Of a stretch of DNA of 59,792 nt, positions 39,939 to 49,614 are shown in pieces (within the stretch, counting starts at the first letter, position 1; every line of letters begins with the position of its first letter). A program made the translations under genes and the position numbers. The stretch is from CALCTE01 sp045585835. Its GTDB lineage: Bacteria; Bacillota; Clostridia; Oscillospirales; CAG-272. The DNA lies in contig JAZMZG010000008.1 in assembly GCA_045585835.1 (NCBI GenBank), positions 1-59,792 on the forward strand. Direction: 5' to 3'. The notes beneath the pieces are model-generated. The model saw only the letters and a program-made list of their open reading frames with translations. It was not told where the DNA came from and did not search any database.

Positions 39939-41063
39939 ATGACGGATGAACTTAAAACGAATATGAAATCTAAAAGAACAATAATACAAATATTTTCGTT
40001 AACGCTTATCGCTATAGTGCTTACGTCTATACTTGTCGGCTGCGGCGATAAGCTTCCTCAAAAGAATACGCAAGACGAAAGCGCTATTCAGTCGAGTATG
40101 CAAGTGCCTAATACAGACGTGCCAAGCACAGAGATACCCCTTCCCGATGAGGATTCATATAAAGAACTGTTCGCTATCCCCGTCGGCTCGACGGAGGACT
40201 ACGAAAAGTATATCGGTGTTGAGTATAAGGTCGATATGACCGATTACGAAAAGTACGTTTGCCCCGAGAACGAATCGGAGTTCGTATTTTTGGTAAACGC
40301 CGCCAATCCGCTTCCTTCCGACTACGTACCCTCCGACCTCGTTAAATGCACCTATATCCGCAAAGGGCGTTCGGGTAGCTGGGCAAAGATAAACGCTACA
40401 GCAAACAAGGCGCTTGAAGCTTTTTTGAAGGAAGCGGCGTATTACGGGTTTGACGATATTACGGTAACGAATGCTTACCGTCCCTACAGCTCACAGGTAA
40501 GCCTTTTTAATAAATATTTTAACAGAGATATAAAGCAGGATTTCTTTTGCGACTCTTGCGTTGAATATCTTGATATTTCGGAGCATCCCGAAAGGATAGT
40601 AAATGCGGAGCGTTGCAGGATCTGCAAGGGTGAGGTCACCAAACAAAACGGAAAGAACTATTGTAAAAGCTGCGATAAAGCAGTCAGCACCTCAAAGATA
40701 TACTGTTGTTCTAAATGCGCTGCGGCGGTGCGCCGTCCTACCGAGGCTGAAACGGAAGTCCAAGTATCTACGTATTCCTCAAAGCCGGGAACGAGCGAGC
40801 ACCAATCGGGATTGTGCTGCGATATGCATAATTTATCAAGCGCTTCGAGCGCTTTCCATAACACACCAGAAGCAAATTGGCTTGCCGCAAACGCCCACCG
40901 TTTCGGATTTATATTGCGCTATCCTCCGAACACACAGCATATAACGGGAATAATGCACGAATCTTGGCATTTCCGTTACGTCGGAAGAACGGCGGCAACC
41001 GAAATGTACGAAAAGAGCTTGACATTGGAAGAATACTGTGCCGCTTTGGCAGATTTAAAGTAA
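39939..41063 (+). CDS. VanY-type (M15) D,D-carboxypeptidase lipoprotein with a four-CxxC insert
   Basis: 374 residues. N-terminal signal anchor with lipobox LVGC (Cys35), then a Ser/Thr/Pro-rich linker. The M15B peptidase (~135-374) trims D-Ala from wall peptides: NAYRPYSSQ, zinc ligands His288 and Asp295 in SEHQSGLCCD, catalytic Glu341 and ligand His344 in HESWHFRYVG. Between RPYSSQ and the first zinc ligand lie ~70 extra residues (198-268) with CxxC pairs at 204/207, 226/229, 242/245 and 257/260, like two zinc knuckles or a zinc ribbon, which is rare outside the cell. The start has no strong ribosome binding site; the ATG at 39963 is the alternative. Confidence 0.9.
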   Translation: MTDELKTNMKSKRTIIQIFSLTLIAIVLTSILVGCGDKLPQKNTQDESAIQSSMQVPNTDVPSTEIPLPDEDSYKELFAIPVGSTEDYEKYIGVEYKVDMTDYEKYVCPENESEFVFLVNAANPLPSDYVPSDLVKCTYIRKGRSGSWAKINATANKALEAFLKEAAYYGFDDITVTNAYRPYSSQVSLFNKYFNRDIKQDFFCDSCVEYLDISEHPERIVNAERCRICKGEVTKQNGKNYCKSCDKAVSTSKIYCCSKCAAAVRRPTEAETEVQVSTYSSKPGTSEHQSGLCCDMHNLSSASSAFHNTPEANWLAANAHRFGFILRYPPNTQHITGIMHESWHFRYVGRTAATEMYEKSLTLEEYCAALADLK

Positions 41064-41067
41064 ATAT

Positions 41068-41111
41068 ATAAGCGTTGCGTATATGGGATTTACTCAAAAA
41101 GCAACGCTTAT
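41068..41111 (+). terminator. Terminator of the VanY-type gene
   Basis: An 11-bp stem (41068-41078 with 41101-41111), 22-nt loop, then TTTATT. The long loop lowers confidence. Confidence 0.6.
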
Positions 41112-41237
41112 TTTATTGCGGGAACATTTTGTTGTACCTATGTGATTAAAACAGACCATAAATCTCAAAAATATGTTGAAATGCAAAGCATTTTGTGATA
41201 AAGTATTATTGGATAATTATATATAATGGAGAGAACT

Positions 41238-42203
41238 ATGGCACAGCGCAATATCGAGATGAATGACCTTAGTCTTACCGCCGCTATATTTGGCGAGTTT
41301 GACAGGAATATGGAGATAATAGAAAATGAATACGGTGTGACGGGAAGAAACTTTCACGACGAGATAGTCGTATCGGGACACAATGAAGACGGTGTTGAAA
41401 AAGCCGCCGAGGTAATAGGCTTTCTTGCGAAGATGGCAGCTGTAAGCGGAAGCCTTACGGAGCAAAACGTGCGTTACGTTATTTCGATGGTAAACGAGGG
41501 AAACACGGAGGGACTTTTGAGCTTTGATTCGGGCTGTGTATGCATAAGCGCGAAGGGCAAGCCGATAAAGCCCAAGACAGTCGGACAAAAGGCGTATACG
41601 GACGCAATAAAGAAGAATTCCGTCGTTATATGCACAGGACCCGCAGGTACGGGTAAGACCTTCCTTGCGGTTGCGATGGCTGTTTCCGCATTAAGACAAA
41701 AGCAGATAAGTAAGATAGTGCTTACAAGACCTGCGGTTGAGGCGGGGGAGCGACTCGGTTTTTTGCCCGGTGACCTTCAGAGCAAGATAGACCCCTATTT
41801 AAGACCTTTATACGATGCGCTTTTTGAAATGCTCGGTGCGGAGAGCTTTCAAAGAAATCTTGAAAAGGGAATAATCGAGGTAGCGCCCCTTGCGTATATG
41901 CGAGGCAGAACGCTTGACGATGCTTTCATCATTCTTGACGAAGCGCAGAATACCACGGGCGAGCAGATGAAGATGTTTCTTACGAGAATGGGTAATAACT
42001 CAAAAAGCGTCGTGTGCGGTGACCTTACTCAAACCGACCTCGAGTACGGCAAAAAAAGCGGTCTTTCCGAGGCGGTAAGGGTGCTTGGCGGAATAGACGG
42101 TATATGCATATATAACTTAACGAAAAAGGACGTAGTAAGGCATAAGCTCGTGCAGACCATCATCGACGCCTATGAAAAATACGAAGCAAAGCAAGGAAAG
42201 TAA
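41238..42203 (+). CDS. phoH: PhoH-family ATPase
   Basis: The ATG at 41238 has GGAGAG upstream; the ATG at 41226 overlaps that site. 321 residues: an N-terminal KH-like part (~15-90) then a helicase superfamily 1-type ATPase with Walker A CTGPAGTGKTF (~130), RPAVEAGERLGFLPGD, Walker B FIILDEAQNTT and the GDLTQTD motif. This PhoH/YbeZ-like form is thought to act on RNA with YbeY, whose gene follows after 2 nt. No clear promoter was found. Confidence 0.94.
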   Translation: MAQRNIEMNDLSLTAAIFGEFDRNMEIIENEYGVTGRNFHDEIVVSGHNEDGVEKAAEVIGFLAKMAAVSGSLTEQNVRYVISMVNEGNTEGLLSFDSGCVCISAKGKPIKPKTVGQKAYTDAIKKNSVVICTGPAGTGKTFLAVAMAVSALRQKQISKIVLTRPAVEAGERLGFLPGDLQSKIDPYLRPLYDALFEMLGAESFQRNLEKGIIEVAPLAYMRGRTLDDAFIILDEAQNTTGEQMKMFLTRMGNNSKSVVCGDLTQTDLEYGKKSGLSEAVRVLGGIDGICIYNLTKKDVVRHKLVQTIIDAYEKYEAKQGK

Positions 42204-42205
42204 AA

Positions 42206-42667
42206 ATGAACAGAGTTTATATAGATAACAGACAAGCTAAAATCGAGTTTTGCGCAAAACAGCGAGGGCTTTTGAAAAGAAGTATAAGTACGGCGCTGAA
42301 ATTTATGAAATTCGAATATCCCGCAGAGGTTTCGGTTACGGCTGTGGACGATGAGCAGATAAGAGAGCTTAACAGAGATTACCGTAACAAAGACAAACCC
42401 ACGGACGTTTTGTCCTTTCCGATGTGCGAGTATGGCGAGAGGGAGATAAGCGAGGACGGATACGCAATACTCGGCGATATAGTTTTATCGCTTGAAAGAT
42501 GCGCCGACCAAGCCGAAAAATTCGGACATAGCTTTGAAAGAGAGCTTTCGTTTTTGACTGTACATTCCGTGCTGCATTTGCTCGGATATGACCACGAAAC
42601 GTCAAAGGAAGACGAAGAAGAAATGTTCTTGCTTCAAAAACAAATAATGGAGAAGATAAAATTATGA
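42206..42667 (+). CDS. ybeY: Endoribonuclease YbeY (rRNA maturation factor)
   Basis: 153 residues with the zinc motif HSVLHLLGYDH (H-x3-H-x5-H) near 119-129, the DVLSFP motif near 68 and RELNRDYRNKDKPTD before it. The single-strand endoribonuclease takes part in 16S 3'-end maturation and ribosome quality control. Linked to phoH upstream and overlapping era by 4 nt, the usual Bacillota order. Confidence 0.96.
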   Translation: MNRVYIDNRQAKIEFCAKQRGLLKRSISTALKFMKFEYPAEVSVTAVDDEQIRELNRDYRNKDKPTDVLSFPMCEYGEREISEDGYAILGDIVLSLERCADQAEKFGHSFERELSFLTVHSVLHLLGYDHETSKEDEEEMFLLQKQIMEKIKL

Positions 42668-43554
42668 AAAGTGCTTATATATCAATAGTAGGACGCCCCA
42701 ACGTAGGCAAGTCCACGCTTTTAAACTTTATACTCGGCGAGAAGGTCGCTATCGTATCCAAAAAGCCGCAGACCACTCGTAACACCATCACGGGAATACT
42801 CACCGAAGGCGACACGCAGTACGTGTTTATCGATACGCCCGGCGTACATAAGCCAAAAACGGCGCTTGGCAAGACGATGGTTAAAAACGCTATGCGCTCT
42901 ATGACGGATACGGACGTCATCATTTTCGTAGTCGAGCCCGGCAAGAGCATAAATCCCGCCGAGGAAAAGCTCATTTCGAGCTTTACGACTTCCAAAATAC
43001 CCGTTATCTTGGCAGTCAATAAGACCGACACCTACAAAGCACACGAGATAGCGGAGGCGATAAAGCTCTATTCGGAGAAGTTTGATTTCGAAAAGGTAGT
43101 GCCCATAAGTGCGATGACGGGCGACAACGTAGAATTCGTTATGGACGCCGTAAAGGGACATGCAAAAGAGGGAATATGGTTTTTCCCCGAGGATATAGCC
43201 ACAAGCCAACCCGAGCGTCAGATTGCAGCAGAGATAGTCAGAGAGAAAATTTTAAGACTTCTTGATGACGAGATACCTCACGGCACGGCAGTCGTTATAG
43301 AAAAATTCCAAGATGGTGAGAGAATGCTTGAAATTGCCGCAAACATCTTCTGCGAAAAGGAAAGCCATAAAAGAATTATCATCGGAAGCAAAGGTGAGAT
43401 GATAAAGAAGATAGGAAGCTACGCAAGAGAGGATATGGAAGCCTTCTTCGGAATAAAGGTATTCCTTGACCTATGGGTAAAGGTAAAGAAGAATTGGCGT
43501 GACAGCGAGACGGAGATAAACCGCCTCGGATATAAGCTTGACGATAGGGATTAA
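42664..43554 (+). CDS. era: GTPase Era
   Basis: 296 residues: G1 GRPNVGKST (~9), G2 around KPQTTRNTI, G3 DTPGVH, G4 NKTD, and a C-terminal KH domain with IIIGSKGEMIKKIG (~240). Binds the 16S rRNA 3' end during small-subunit assembly, downstream of YbeY in the same process. ATG overlaps the ybeY stop. Confidence 0.97.
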   Translation: MKSAYISIVGRPNVGKSTLLNFILGEKVAIVSKKPQTTRNTITGILTEGDTQYVFIDTPGVHKPKTALGKTMVKNAMRSMTDTDVIIFVVEPGKSINPAEEKLISSFTTSKIPVILAVNKTDTYKAHEIAEAIKLYSEKFDFEKVVPISAMTGDNVEFVMDAVKGHAKEGIWFFPEDIATSQPERQIAAEIVREKILRLLDDEIPHGTAVVIEKFQDGERMLEIAANIFCEKESHKRIIIGSKGEMIKKIGSYAREDMEAFFGIKVFLDLWVKVKKNWRDSETEINRLGYKLDDRD

Positions 43555-43556
43555 AT

Positions 43557-44312
43557 ATGCAGATAAGCGTTAAGGGACTCGTGCTTCGCGAGACGAAGGT
43601 TGGCGACTATGACAAAATAATAACCCTGCTCACGAAGGAATACGGGAAGATATCCGTATCCGCCAAGGGCTCGAAAAATTTAAAAAGTCGCTTTTTGGCG
43701 GGCACGCAGAGCTTTTGCTACGGAAGCTACATGCTTTTTTACGCAAAGGGCAAGTATTCCTTAAACGAGCTTGAGCTTATAGAAAGCTTTTACGGACTTA
43801 GAAGCGATATAGCATCTCTTGCTTTGGGAGGATATATCTGCGCTTTGGCTTACGAGCTTTCAAACGAAAACGAGGATTGCGGAGAGCTTCTTTCGCTCAC
43901 CTTGAATGCGTTGCATTTGACGGTAAAAAACGACAGACCGAAAGAACTCATAAAGTCCGTATATGAGCTTCGCGCCCTTTCCATAAGCGGATTTGCGCCC
44001 GATTTAGTCGCTTGCAACGGTTGCGGCTGTTTTGAAAGCGACACGGTGCTCTTTTCCGTTACCGAGGGACTTATGTGGTGTAAGGAGTGCTTCGACAAGC
44101 TTGATATAAAGCCCCTTGATGCAAAGGCGCTTTCGCCAAACGTGCTTTATGCGATGCGGTATATTCTTTTTTCCGAGGACAAGAAGATATTTTCATTTAA
44201 GCTTGACGGTACGGAGCTTCGCACGCTTGCAGATATATGCGAAAGCTATGTGAAAGAGAAGACGGAGCATAACATTACAGCGCTTGATTTTTACAACAGC
44301 GTTAAGGAATAG
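43557..44312 (+). CDS. recO: DNA repair protein RecO
   Basis: 251 residues: an N-terminal OB fold (VKGLVLRETKVGDYDKIITLLTKEYGKISVSAKGS), a helical middle, and four zinc cysteines in CNGCGCF and WCKECF (~145-180). Loads RecA onto SSB-coated DNA together with RecR. Two bases after era, the usual order. Confidence 0.95.
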   Translation: MQISVKGLVLRETKVGDYDKIITLLTKEYGKISVSAKGSKNLKSRFLAGTQSFCYGSYMLFYAKGKYSLNELELIESFYGLRSDIASLALGGYICALAYELSNENEDCGELLSLTLNALHLTVKNDRPKELIKSVYELRALSISGFAPDLVACNGCGCFESDTVLFSVTEGLMWCKECFDKLDIKPLDAKALSPNVLYAMRYILFSEDKKIFSFKLDGTELRTLADICESYVKEKTEHNITALDFYNSVKE

Positions 44313-44317
44313 GTAAT

Positions 44318-46696
44318 ATGATGAAATTTGAAAGGGCGCTTCGTGTGCTCGAATATAAAAAAGTACTTGCGCAGGTAGCCGAGCTTGCGGCGACGGAGGG
44401 AGCAAAAAGCAGAATACTTGCACTTTCTCCGTCTGCATCGTTTCGCACGGTATACGATATGCTTGCGCAAACGGACGATGCAAAATATCTTATAGGACTT
44501 AAAGGCAGTCCCGCTTTCGGCACGGTGCACGATATAGGCTCTGCGCTTGAAAGGGCAAAAAAGAGCGCAAAGCTTTCGCTTCGTGAGCTTTTGGATATAG
44601 CGGAGGTTCTGAAAAGCGCATCGAGCCTCAAAGAATATATCGTAAGCGACAGAAAAAGACAGACCGTGCTTGACGACGTTTTCGAAAGGCTTTATACGAA
44701 CGATAAACTTGCAGATAAGATATTGCGCTCGATAATAAGCGAGGAGCTTGTTGCGGACGAGGCAAGTCCTGCGCTTGCGGATATAAGGCGAAAGATAAGA
44801 CGTGCAAACGATAAGGTCAGAGACAGCCTTCATAACTACGTCACAAGCGCAAATTACAGTAAATTTTTGCAAGACGGAATAGTTACGACAAGAGGAGGCA
44901 GATTCGTTATACCCGTAAAGAGTGAATACAGAAACGAAATAAAGGGACTCGTACACGATACGAGTGCAACGGGCGCAACGCTCTTTGTTGAGCCGCTTAC
45001 CGTTGTTGAAACGAATAACGAAATAAGGCTTCTTGCGATAGACGAGGAAAAGGAGATAGAGAGGATAATCTATGCGCTTTCTTCGGAATGTGCGGATTTT
45101 GCTCTTCAGCTTTCGGAGGACTATAATACGATTACGTTTATCGCCTGCGTTTTCGCAAGAGCGGAGTATTCGTACAGAACAAACAGTACAAGTCCCGTGA
45201 TAAGCAAGGAAAACAAGGTGAACTTTATAAACGCAAGACACCCCTTGCTTGATAAGGATAAGGTCGTGCCGATAAGCATATCCTTGGGCGGTGAATACAA
45301 TCAGCTTGTCATAACGGGGCCCAATACGGGCGGCAAGACCGTAAGCTTAAAGACACTCGGACTTCTTTCCCTTATGGCGCAATCGGGACTTCACATACCC
45401 GCCGAAAGCGGCTCGGAATTTGTTATTTTTTCCGATATACTTGCGGATATAGGCGACGAGCAGAGCATCGAACAAAACCTTTCCACGTTTTCCTCGCATA
45501 TGGTAAACGTCATATCTATTTTAGAGCAAGCGGACGACACCTCGCTTGTGCTTCTTGATGAGCTTGGAAGCGGCACCGACCCTGTGGAGGGTGCGGCTCT
45601 TGCAAATGCGATATTGGAGGACCTGAAGTTAAGAGGCACTTTTTGCGCCGTCACATCTCACTATGCAGAGATAAAAGCCTATGCGCTTAATACAGACGGC
45701 GTACAAAATGCATCTTGCGAATTTGACGTTGAAACGTTGAAGCCTACCTATAAGCTTATAATAGGCACACCCGGTAAATCCAACGCTTTTGCGATATCGC
45801 AAAAACTCGGCCTTCCGGAATATATCGTCGATAAGGCAAAAGCCTTTATTTCGAGTGACAGCCTTCATTTTGAAGACGTACTGCAAAAGCTTGAGGCGAC
45901 GAGAATGGATATGGAAAGAAAAAGGGACGAGGCTGAAGGCGCAAGAGCAAAGGCGAAAGCGGAATACGAGGACGCCGTAAAGGAAGCAAAGAAAAAGGCA
46001 GAACTTGCCGATAAGGAATACGAAAAGGCAAGAGCGGAGGCAGCAAGAATAGTCAGAAGCGCAAGAGCAACGAGCGAGTACGTGCTTACAGAGCTTGATG
46101 AGCTACGCAAAGCTAAAGAAAGAGAAGAATTTGCGCAAAATTTAGATAAGGCAAGACGTGCCATATCGACAAGCCTCAACAAGCTCGACGATGAGGCAAA
46201 CCCGGTCAGAAAAGCGGATATGTCGGACTACGAGCCCGTGGAAAATATCAAAGCGGGAGATACGGTGTTTATTCCCGATATGAAACAAAACGCCACGGTA
46301 AACAAAGCACCCGACAAGGACGGTAACGTAGAGCTTCAAATAGGCGTTATACGCACGAAGCTTCATATATCGAAGCTTGCAAAGCCCGACAAGGCGGCAC
46401 TTAAAAAGAAGAAAAAGGTGCAGAGCGCGGGATATATTCCTTCGACGAAGGAATTTGAAATGGAGCTTGATATGAGAGGTCAGACGGGCGACGATGCTTG
46501 GTTTATGACCGACAGATATATGGACGATGCATTAAGGGCGGGTGTGCATACCGTAACGCTTCTTCACGGCAAGGGCACGGGCGCTTTGCGTAATCACTTG
46601 TGGCAGTGCCTAAAAAGAGATAAGCGTGTAAAGAGCTTCAGAGCGGGCGCTTACGGAGAGGGTGATTACGGTGTTACCGTCGTAGAGCTAAAATAA
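44318..46696 (+). CDS. mutS2: Endonuclease MutS2
   Basis: 792 residues. Lever and clamp region, then the MutS-like ATPase with Walker A GPNTGGKTVSLKTLGL (~333), Walker B LVLLDELGSGTDP (~415) and TSHYAEIKAYA; a coiled-coil (~520-620, Lys/Glu/Ala-rich); and a C-terminal Smr domain with ELDMRGQTGDDAW and LLHGKGTGALR. It lacks the mismatch-recognition domain of MutS. MutS2 acts on branched DNA and, in B. subtilis, rescues collided ribosomes through Smr. Six nucleotides after recO. Confidence 0.97.
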   Translation: MMKFERALRVLEYKKVLAQVAELAATEGAKSRILALSPSASFRTVYDMLAQTDDAKYLIGLKGSPAFGTVHDIGSALERAKKSAKLSLRELLDIAEVLKSASSLKEYIVSDRKRQTVLDDVFERLYTNDKLADKILRSIISEELVADEASPALADIRRKIRRANDKVRDSLHNYVTSANYSKFLQDGIVTTRGGRFVIPVKSEYRNEIKGLVHDTSATGATLFVEPLTVVETNNEIRLLAIDEEKEIERIIYALSSECADFALQLSEDYNTITFIACVFARAEYSYRTNSTSPVISKENKVNFINARHPLLDKDKVVPISISLGGEYNQLVITGPNTGGKTVSLKTLGLLSLMAQSGLHIPAESGSEFVIFSDILADIGDEQSIEQNLSTFSSHMVNVISILEQADDTSLVLLDELGSGTDPVEGAALANAILEDLKLRGTFCAVTSHYAEIKAYALNTDGVQNASCEFDVETLKPTYKLIIGTPGKSNAFAISQKLGLPEYIVDKAKAFISSDSLHFEDVLQKLEATRMDMERKRDEAEGARAKAKAEYEDAVKEAKKKAELADKEYEKARAEAARIVRSARATSEYVLTELDELRKAKEREEFAQNLDKARRAISTSLNKLDDEANPVRKADMSDYEPVENIKAGDTVFIPDMKQNATVNKAPDKDGNVELQIGVIRTKLHISKLAKPDKAALKKKKKVQSAGYIPSTKEFEMELDMRGQTGDDAWFMTDRYMDDALRAGVHTVTLLHGKGTGALRNHLWQCLKRDKRVKSFRAGAYGEGDYGVTVVELK

Positions 46697-46714
46697 GAAA
46701 AAGGTGACGAAAAA

Positions 46715-48535
46715 GTGACAAGAGAAGAGCTTTATCAAAAGGCGATGGAGCTACCTTTGACAAGCGGCGTATATATAATCAAAAACGGGCAGGGAGATGT
46801 CATCTACGTAGGAAAGTCGAAGAAATTGAGAAACCGCGTGTCGCAGTATTTCTCCAAAATACCTCACAGCATAAAAACGGAAAAAATGGTAAATGCCGCA
46901 AGGGATTTCGACTATATCCTCACTCAAAGCGAGAGTGAAGCGCTTATTTTGGAAAATATACAGATAAAAAAGTACCTTCCGAAATATAATATTCTTCTTA
47001 AAGATGACAAAAACTATCCGTATATAAAGCTGACGTGCGAAAAATATCCTAAGGTAACGGTTACGAGAAGACGCAGCGGTGCAGGTGAGTATTTCGGGCC
47101 GTACAGCACCGTAGGCTCCGCCGGACGTCTTGCGGACCTTGTCGGAAAGCTCTTTGCTTTACCGACGTGCAAGAAAAGCTTTCCCAAGGATATAGGTAAA
47201 GCGCGTCCCTGCCTTAATTATCACATAGGGCGTTGCGTGGGCATTTGTACGGGCAAAGTAAGCTGTGAAGAATATGCACAGATAATCGACGACGTACGTG
47301 CGTTTTTAAAGGGGCATCAGGAAAAGGTCATACGCTCCCTTGAAAACAAAATGCAAGAGTCGGTAGAAAAGCTCGAATTTGAAAAGGCGGCGGGGTACCG
47401 TGATGCCATAAAGAGCATAAAAGTTCTCAGAGAAAAGCAGAGAGTGCAAGGCAAATGCGAAAAGAACGCCGATTACGTTGTTTTATATGAGGGCGAGCAA
47501 GGCTCAGCTCTTACTCTTGCAACGGTGAGAGACGGTTGCTTCGGGGATAAGATATCCTACCGATTTGCATCCGATACCGTTATAAACAGCGAGAGCTTTT
47601 CGAGCGTATTGTACGAGCTTTACGAAAAGAGGGCGGATATCCCCGCAAGGATATTCACTAATATAGACGTAGATGAAGAGGAAAAAGAGGCTATTGAAGC
47701 ATATCTTTCCGAAAGGGCGGGAAGAAAGGTCGTATTTTCCAAATCACAGATAGGCGACAATAAAAAGCTTTGCGATATGGTACTTGCAAACGCTGCAGAG
47801 TACGTGCGTGCATATAATGAAAGAAGTCGCAGAGAGGGAAAGACGCTTGCACTTCTTGCGAATCTCCTTTGCCTTGAGGTATACCCCGAGCGCATCGAAA
47901 GCTATGACGTATCGAATTGGGGAAGCGATTTTATAAGCACGGGTATGATAGTCGTGGAAAACGGCGTATTCAATAAAAAAGCGTACCGCAGCTTCAATGC
48001 GAAGGAATTTGATATGCAAAACGACAGTGCGTGTATGGCACAGGCGCTTAAAAGACGGCTTGAGAGAGCTTTAGAAGGCGATGAGAGCTTCCTGCCGATG
48101 CCCGACCTTATACTTGCCGACGGCGGCGAGATACAAGTGAATGCTTTAAAAGATGTACTTGAGGAGCTTTCGCTCGATATAGCCGTGTTTGGTATGGTCA
48201 AAGACAGACACCATAAAACACGCACGCTCACCGACGGCGTGCGGGAAATATCTATTGCGAAGGACGCAGAGATATTTTCGTTTATTTACAAGATACAGGA
48301 GGAAGTCCACCGCTACAGCTTATCCCGTATGGATAAGCGCAGGAGAGAGTCGCTTAAAAAAAGCAGTCTTGAGAACCTTGAGGGTATAGGTAAGGTAAAG
48401 GCAAACGCTTTGCGTGCATATTTCGGAAGCCTTGAAAACTTGAAAAACGCAAGTGTAGAGGAGCTTTCCAAAGTAAAGGGAATCTCACCCAAAATAGCAG
48501 AAAATATATATAAACAACTTCACGAGGTAAAGTAA
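46715..48535 (+). CDS. uvrC: Excinuclease ABC subunit C
   Basis: GTG start at 46715 with AAAGGTG upstream. 606 residues: GIY-YIG nuclease (~15-95; SGVYIIKNGQGDVIYVGKSK), Cys-rich linker, UvrB-binding UVR motif (~205-240; LEFEKAAGYRDAIKSI), RNase H-like nuclease (~380-535; ESYDVSNWGSD, LADGGEIQV, KDRHHKTRTL) and a C-terminal double helix-hairpin-helix (LEGIGKVKANAL, VKGISPKIAENI). Makes both cuts in nucleotide excision repair. Confidence 0.97.
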   Translation: MTREELYQKAMELPLTSGVYIIKNGQGDVIYVGKSKKLRNRVSQYFSKIPHSIKTEKMVNAARDFDYILTQSESEALILENIQIKKYLPKYNILLKDDKNYPYIKLTCEKYPKVTVTRRRSGAGEYFGPYSTVGSAGRLADLVGKLFALPTCKKSFPKDIGKARPCLNYHIGRCVGICTGKVSCEEYAQIIDDVRAFLKGHQEKVIRSLENKMQESVEKLEFEKAAGYRDAIKSIKVLREKQRVQGKCEKNADYVVLYEGEQGSALTLATVRDGCFGDKISYRFASDTVINSESFSSVLYELYEKRADIPARIFTNIDVDEEEKEAIEAYLSERAGRKVVFSKSQIGDNKKLCDMVLANAAEYVRAYNERSRREGKTLALLANLLCLEVYPERIESYDVSNWGSDFISTGMIVVENGVFNKKAYRSFNAKEFDMQNDSACMAQALKRRLERALEGDESFLPMPDLILADGGEIQVNALKDVLEELSLDIAVFGMVKDRHHKTRTLTDGVREISIAKDAEIFSFIYKIQEEVHRYSLSRMDKRRRESLKKSSLENLEGIGKVKANALRAYFGSLENLKNASVEELSKVKGISPKIAENIYKQLHEVK

Positions 48536-48537
48536 AA

Positions 48538-49092
48538 ATGAGAATTATTACGGGAACAGCAAGAGGAACAAGACTTGAAACGCTTGAAGGAGAGGATATA
48601 ACCCGTCCCACTACGGAGAAGGTCAAGGAGGGTATTTTTTCCGCCATACAGTTCGATATAGAGGGAAGACGTGTGCTCGACCTTTTCGGCGGTTGCGGTC
48701 AGCTCGGACTTGAAGCACTCAGCAGAGGCGCCGAGAACTGCGTATTCGTAGACGCAAACGACAAGGCGGTAGAGCTTATGAAGCGCAATTGCCAAAAAAC
48801 GAAGCTTTATTCAAAGAGCCTCGTGCTTTGCAGCGGATATAAGGAATACATTAAAAGCGCCGCTGACAGACGTGAATTTGACCTTGTATTTATAGACCCG
48901 CCTTACTCAAGCGACTATGCGCTTGATGCACTCGTAAGGCTTATAGAGGGAAACCTTCTTTCAGACGGAGCCATAGTTATTGTGGAAAGTGATAAGGACG
49001 AGCCTATAGAGTGCGACGGTTACGATACCCTCAAGGTATACCGCTACGGAAAAACTTTCGTAACGAAGCTTCAAAAGAAGGAGAGCCTGTAA
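48538..49092 (+). CDS. rsmD: 16S rRNA (guanine966-N2)-methyltransferase
   Basis: 184 residues: MRIITGTARG opening, RPTTEKVKEGIFS near 25-37, the SAM site VLDLFGGCGQLGLEALSRGA (~47) and catalytic FIDPPYSS (~121). Modifies G966 in the P-site region of 16S rRNA. The stop shares one base with the coaD start (TAATG), a classic coupled pair. Confidence 0.96.
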   Translation: MRIITGTARGTRLETLEGEDITRPTTEKVKEGIFSAIQFDIEGRRVLDLFGGCGQLGLEALSRGAENCVFVDANDKAVELMKRNCQKTKLYSKSLVLCSGYKEYIKSAADRREFDLVFIDPPYSSDYALDALVRLIEGNLLSDGAIVIVESDKDEPIECDGYDTLKVYRYGKTFVTKLQKKESL

Positions 49093-49577
49093 TGGCAAAG
49101 GAAAATATAGCGCTCGTGCCGGGCTCCTTCGACCCTGTGACGCTGGGGCATACGGATATCGTCAAGAGAGCATCAAAGCTCTTCGATAAAGTTTACGTTG
49201 TCGTTGCGCAAAATGCGGAAAAGACGTATATGTTTTCCGCAGAGCAAAGACTTGAAATGGTAAAAGCGGCTATAAGACATATCGAAAACGCAGAAGCCGT
49301 TTTTTGTGACGGTATAGTTGCAGAGCTTGGACAGAAGCTCGGCGCACGTGCGCTCGTCAAGGGCGTAAGAGACGGAAAGGACCTTGAATACGAAGCGCAT
49401 ATCGCACGTGTAAACAAAGGGATTGCACCCGATATGGAAACCGTGCTTTTGCCGGCAGACGACAGCATAAAAAGCATAAGCTCAACGGCAGTCAGAAAGC
49501 TTATTTCCTATGGTATGCCCATAGATAAATATGTAGGCGGCGAAGTCTCGGCGCTGATAAAGGCAATATCAAAGTAG
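49092..49577 (+). CDS. coaD: Phosphopantetheine adenylyltransferase
   Basis: 161 residues from the ATG at 49092; the longer in-frame start at 49011 lies within rsmD. Motifs: ALVPGSFDPVTLGHTD with the nucleotide-binding T/HxGH-type site, ALVKGVRDGKDLEYE, and SISSTAVRKLISYG. Catalyses the fourth step of coenzyme A synthesis. Coupled to rsmD as in most Bacillota. Confidence 0.97.
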   Translation: MAKENIALVPGSFDPVTLGHTDIVKRASKLFDKVYVVVAQNAEKTYMFSAEQRLEMVKAAIRHIENAEAVFCDGIVAELGQKLGARALVKGVRDGKDLEYEAHIARVNKGIAPDMETVLLPADDSIKSISSTAVRKLISYGMPIDKYVGGEVSALIKAISK

Positions 49578-49614
49578 ACTCCCTTAACATAAACTATAGT
49601 GGGAGGATAGAGCT

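Noticed and set aside
44291..45241. 316-codon frame opposite mutS2
   Set aside because: Antisense shadow of mutS2 with no start signal and basic, low-complexity content.
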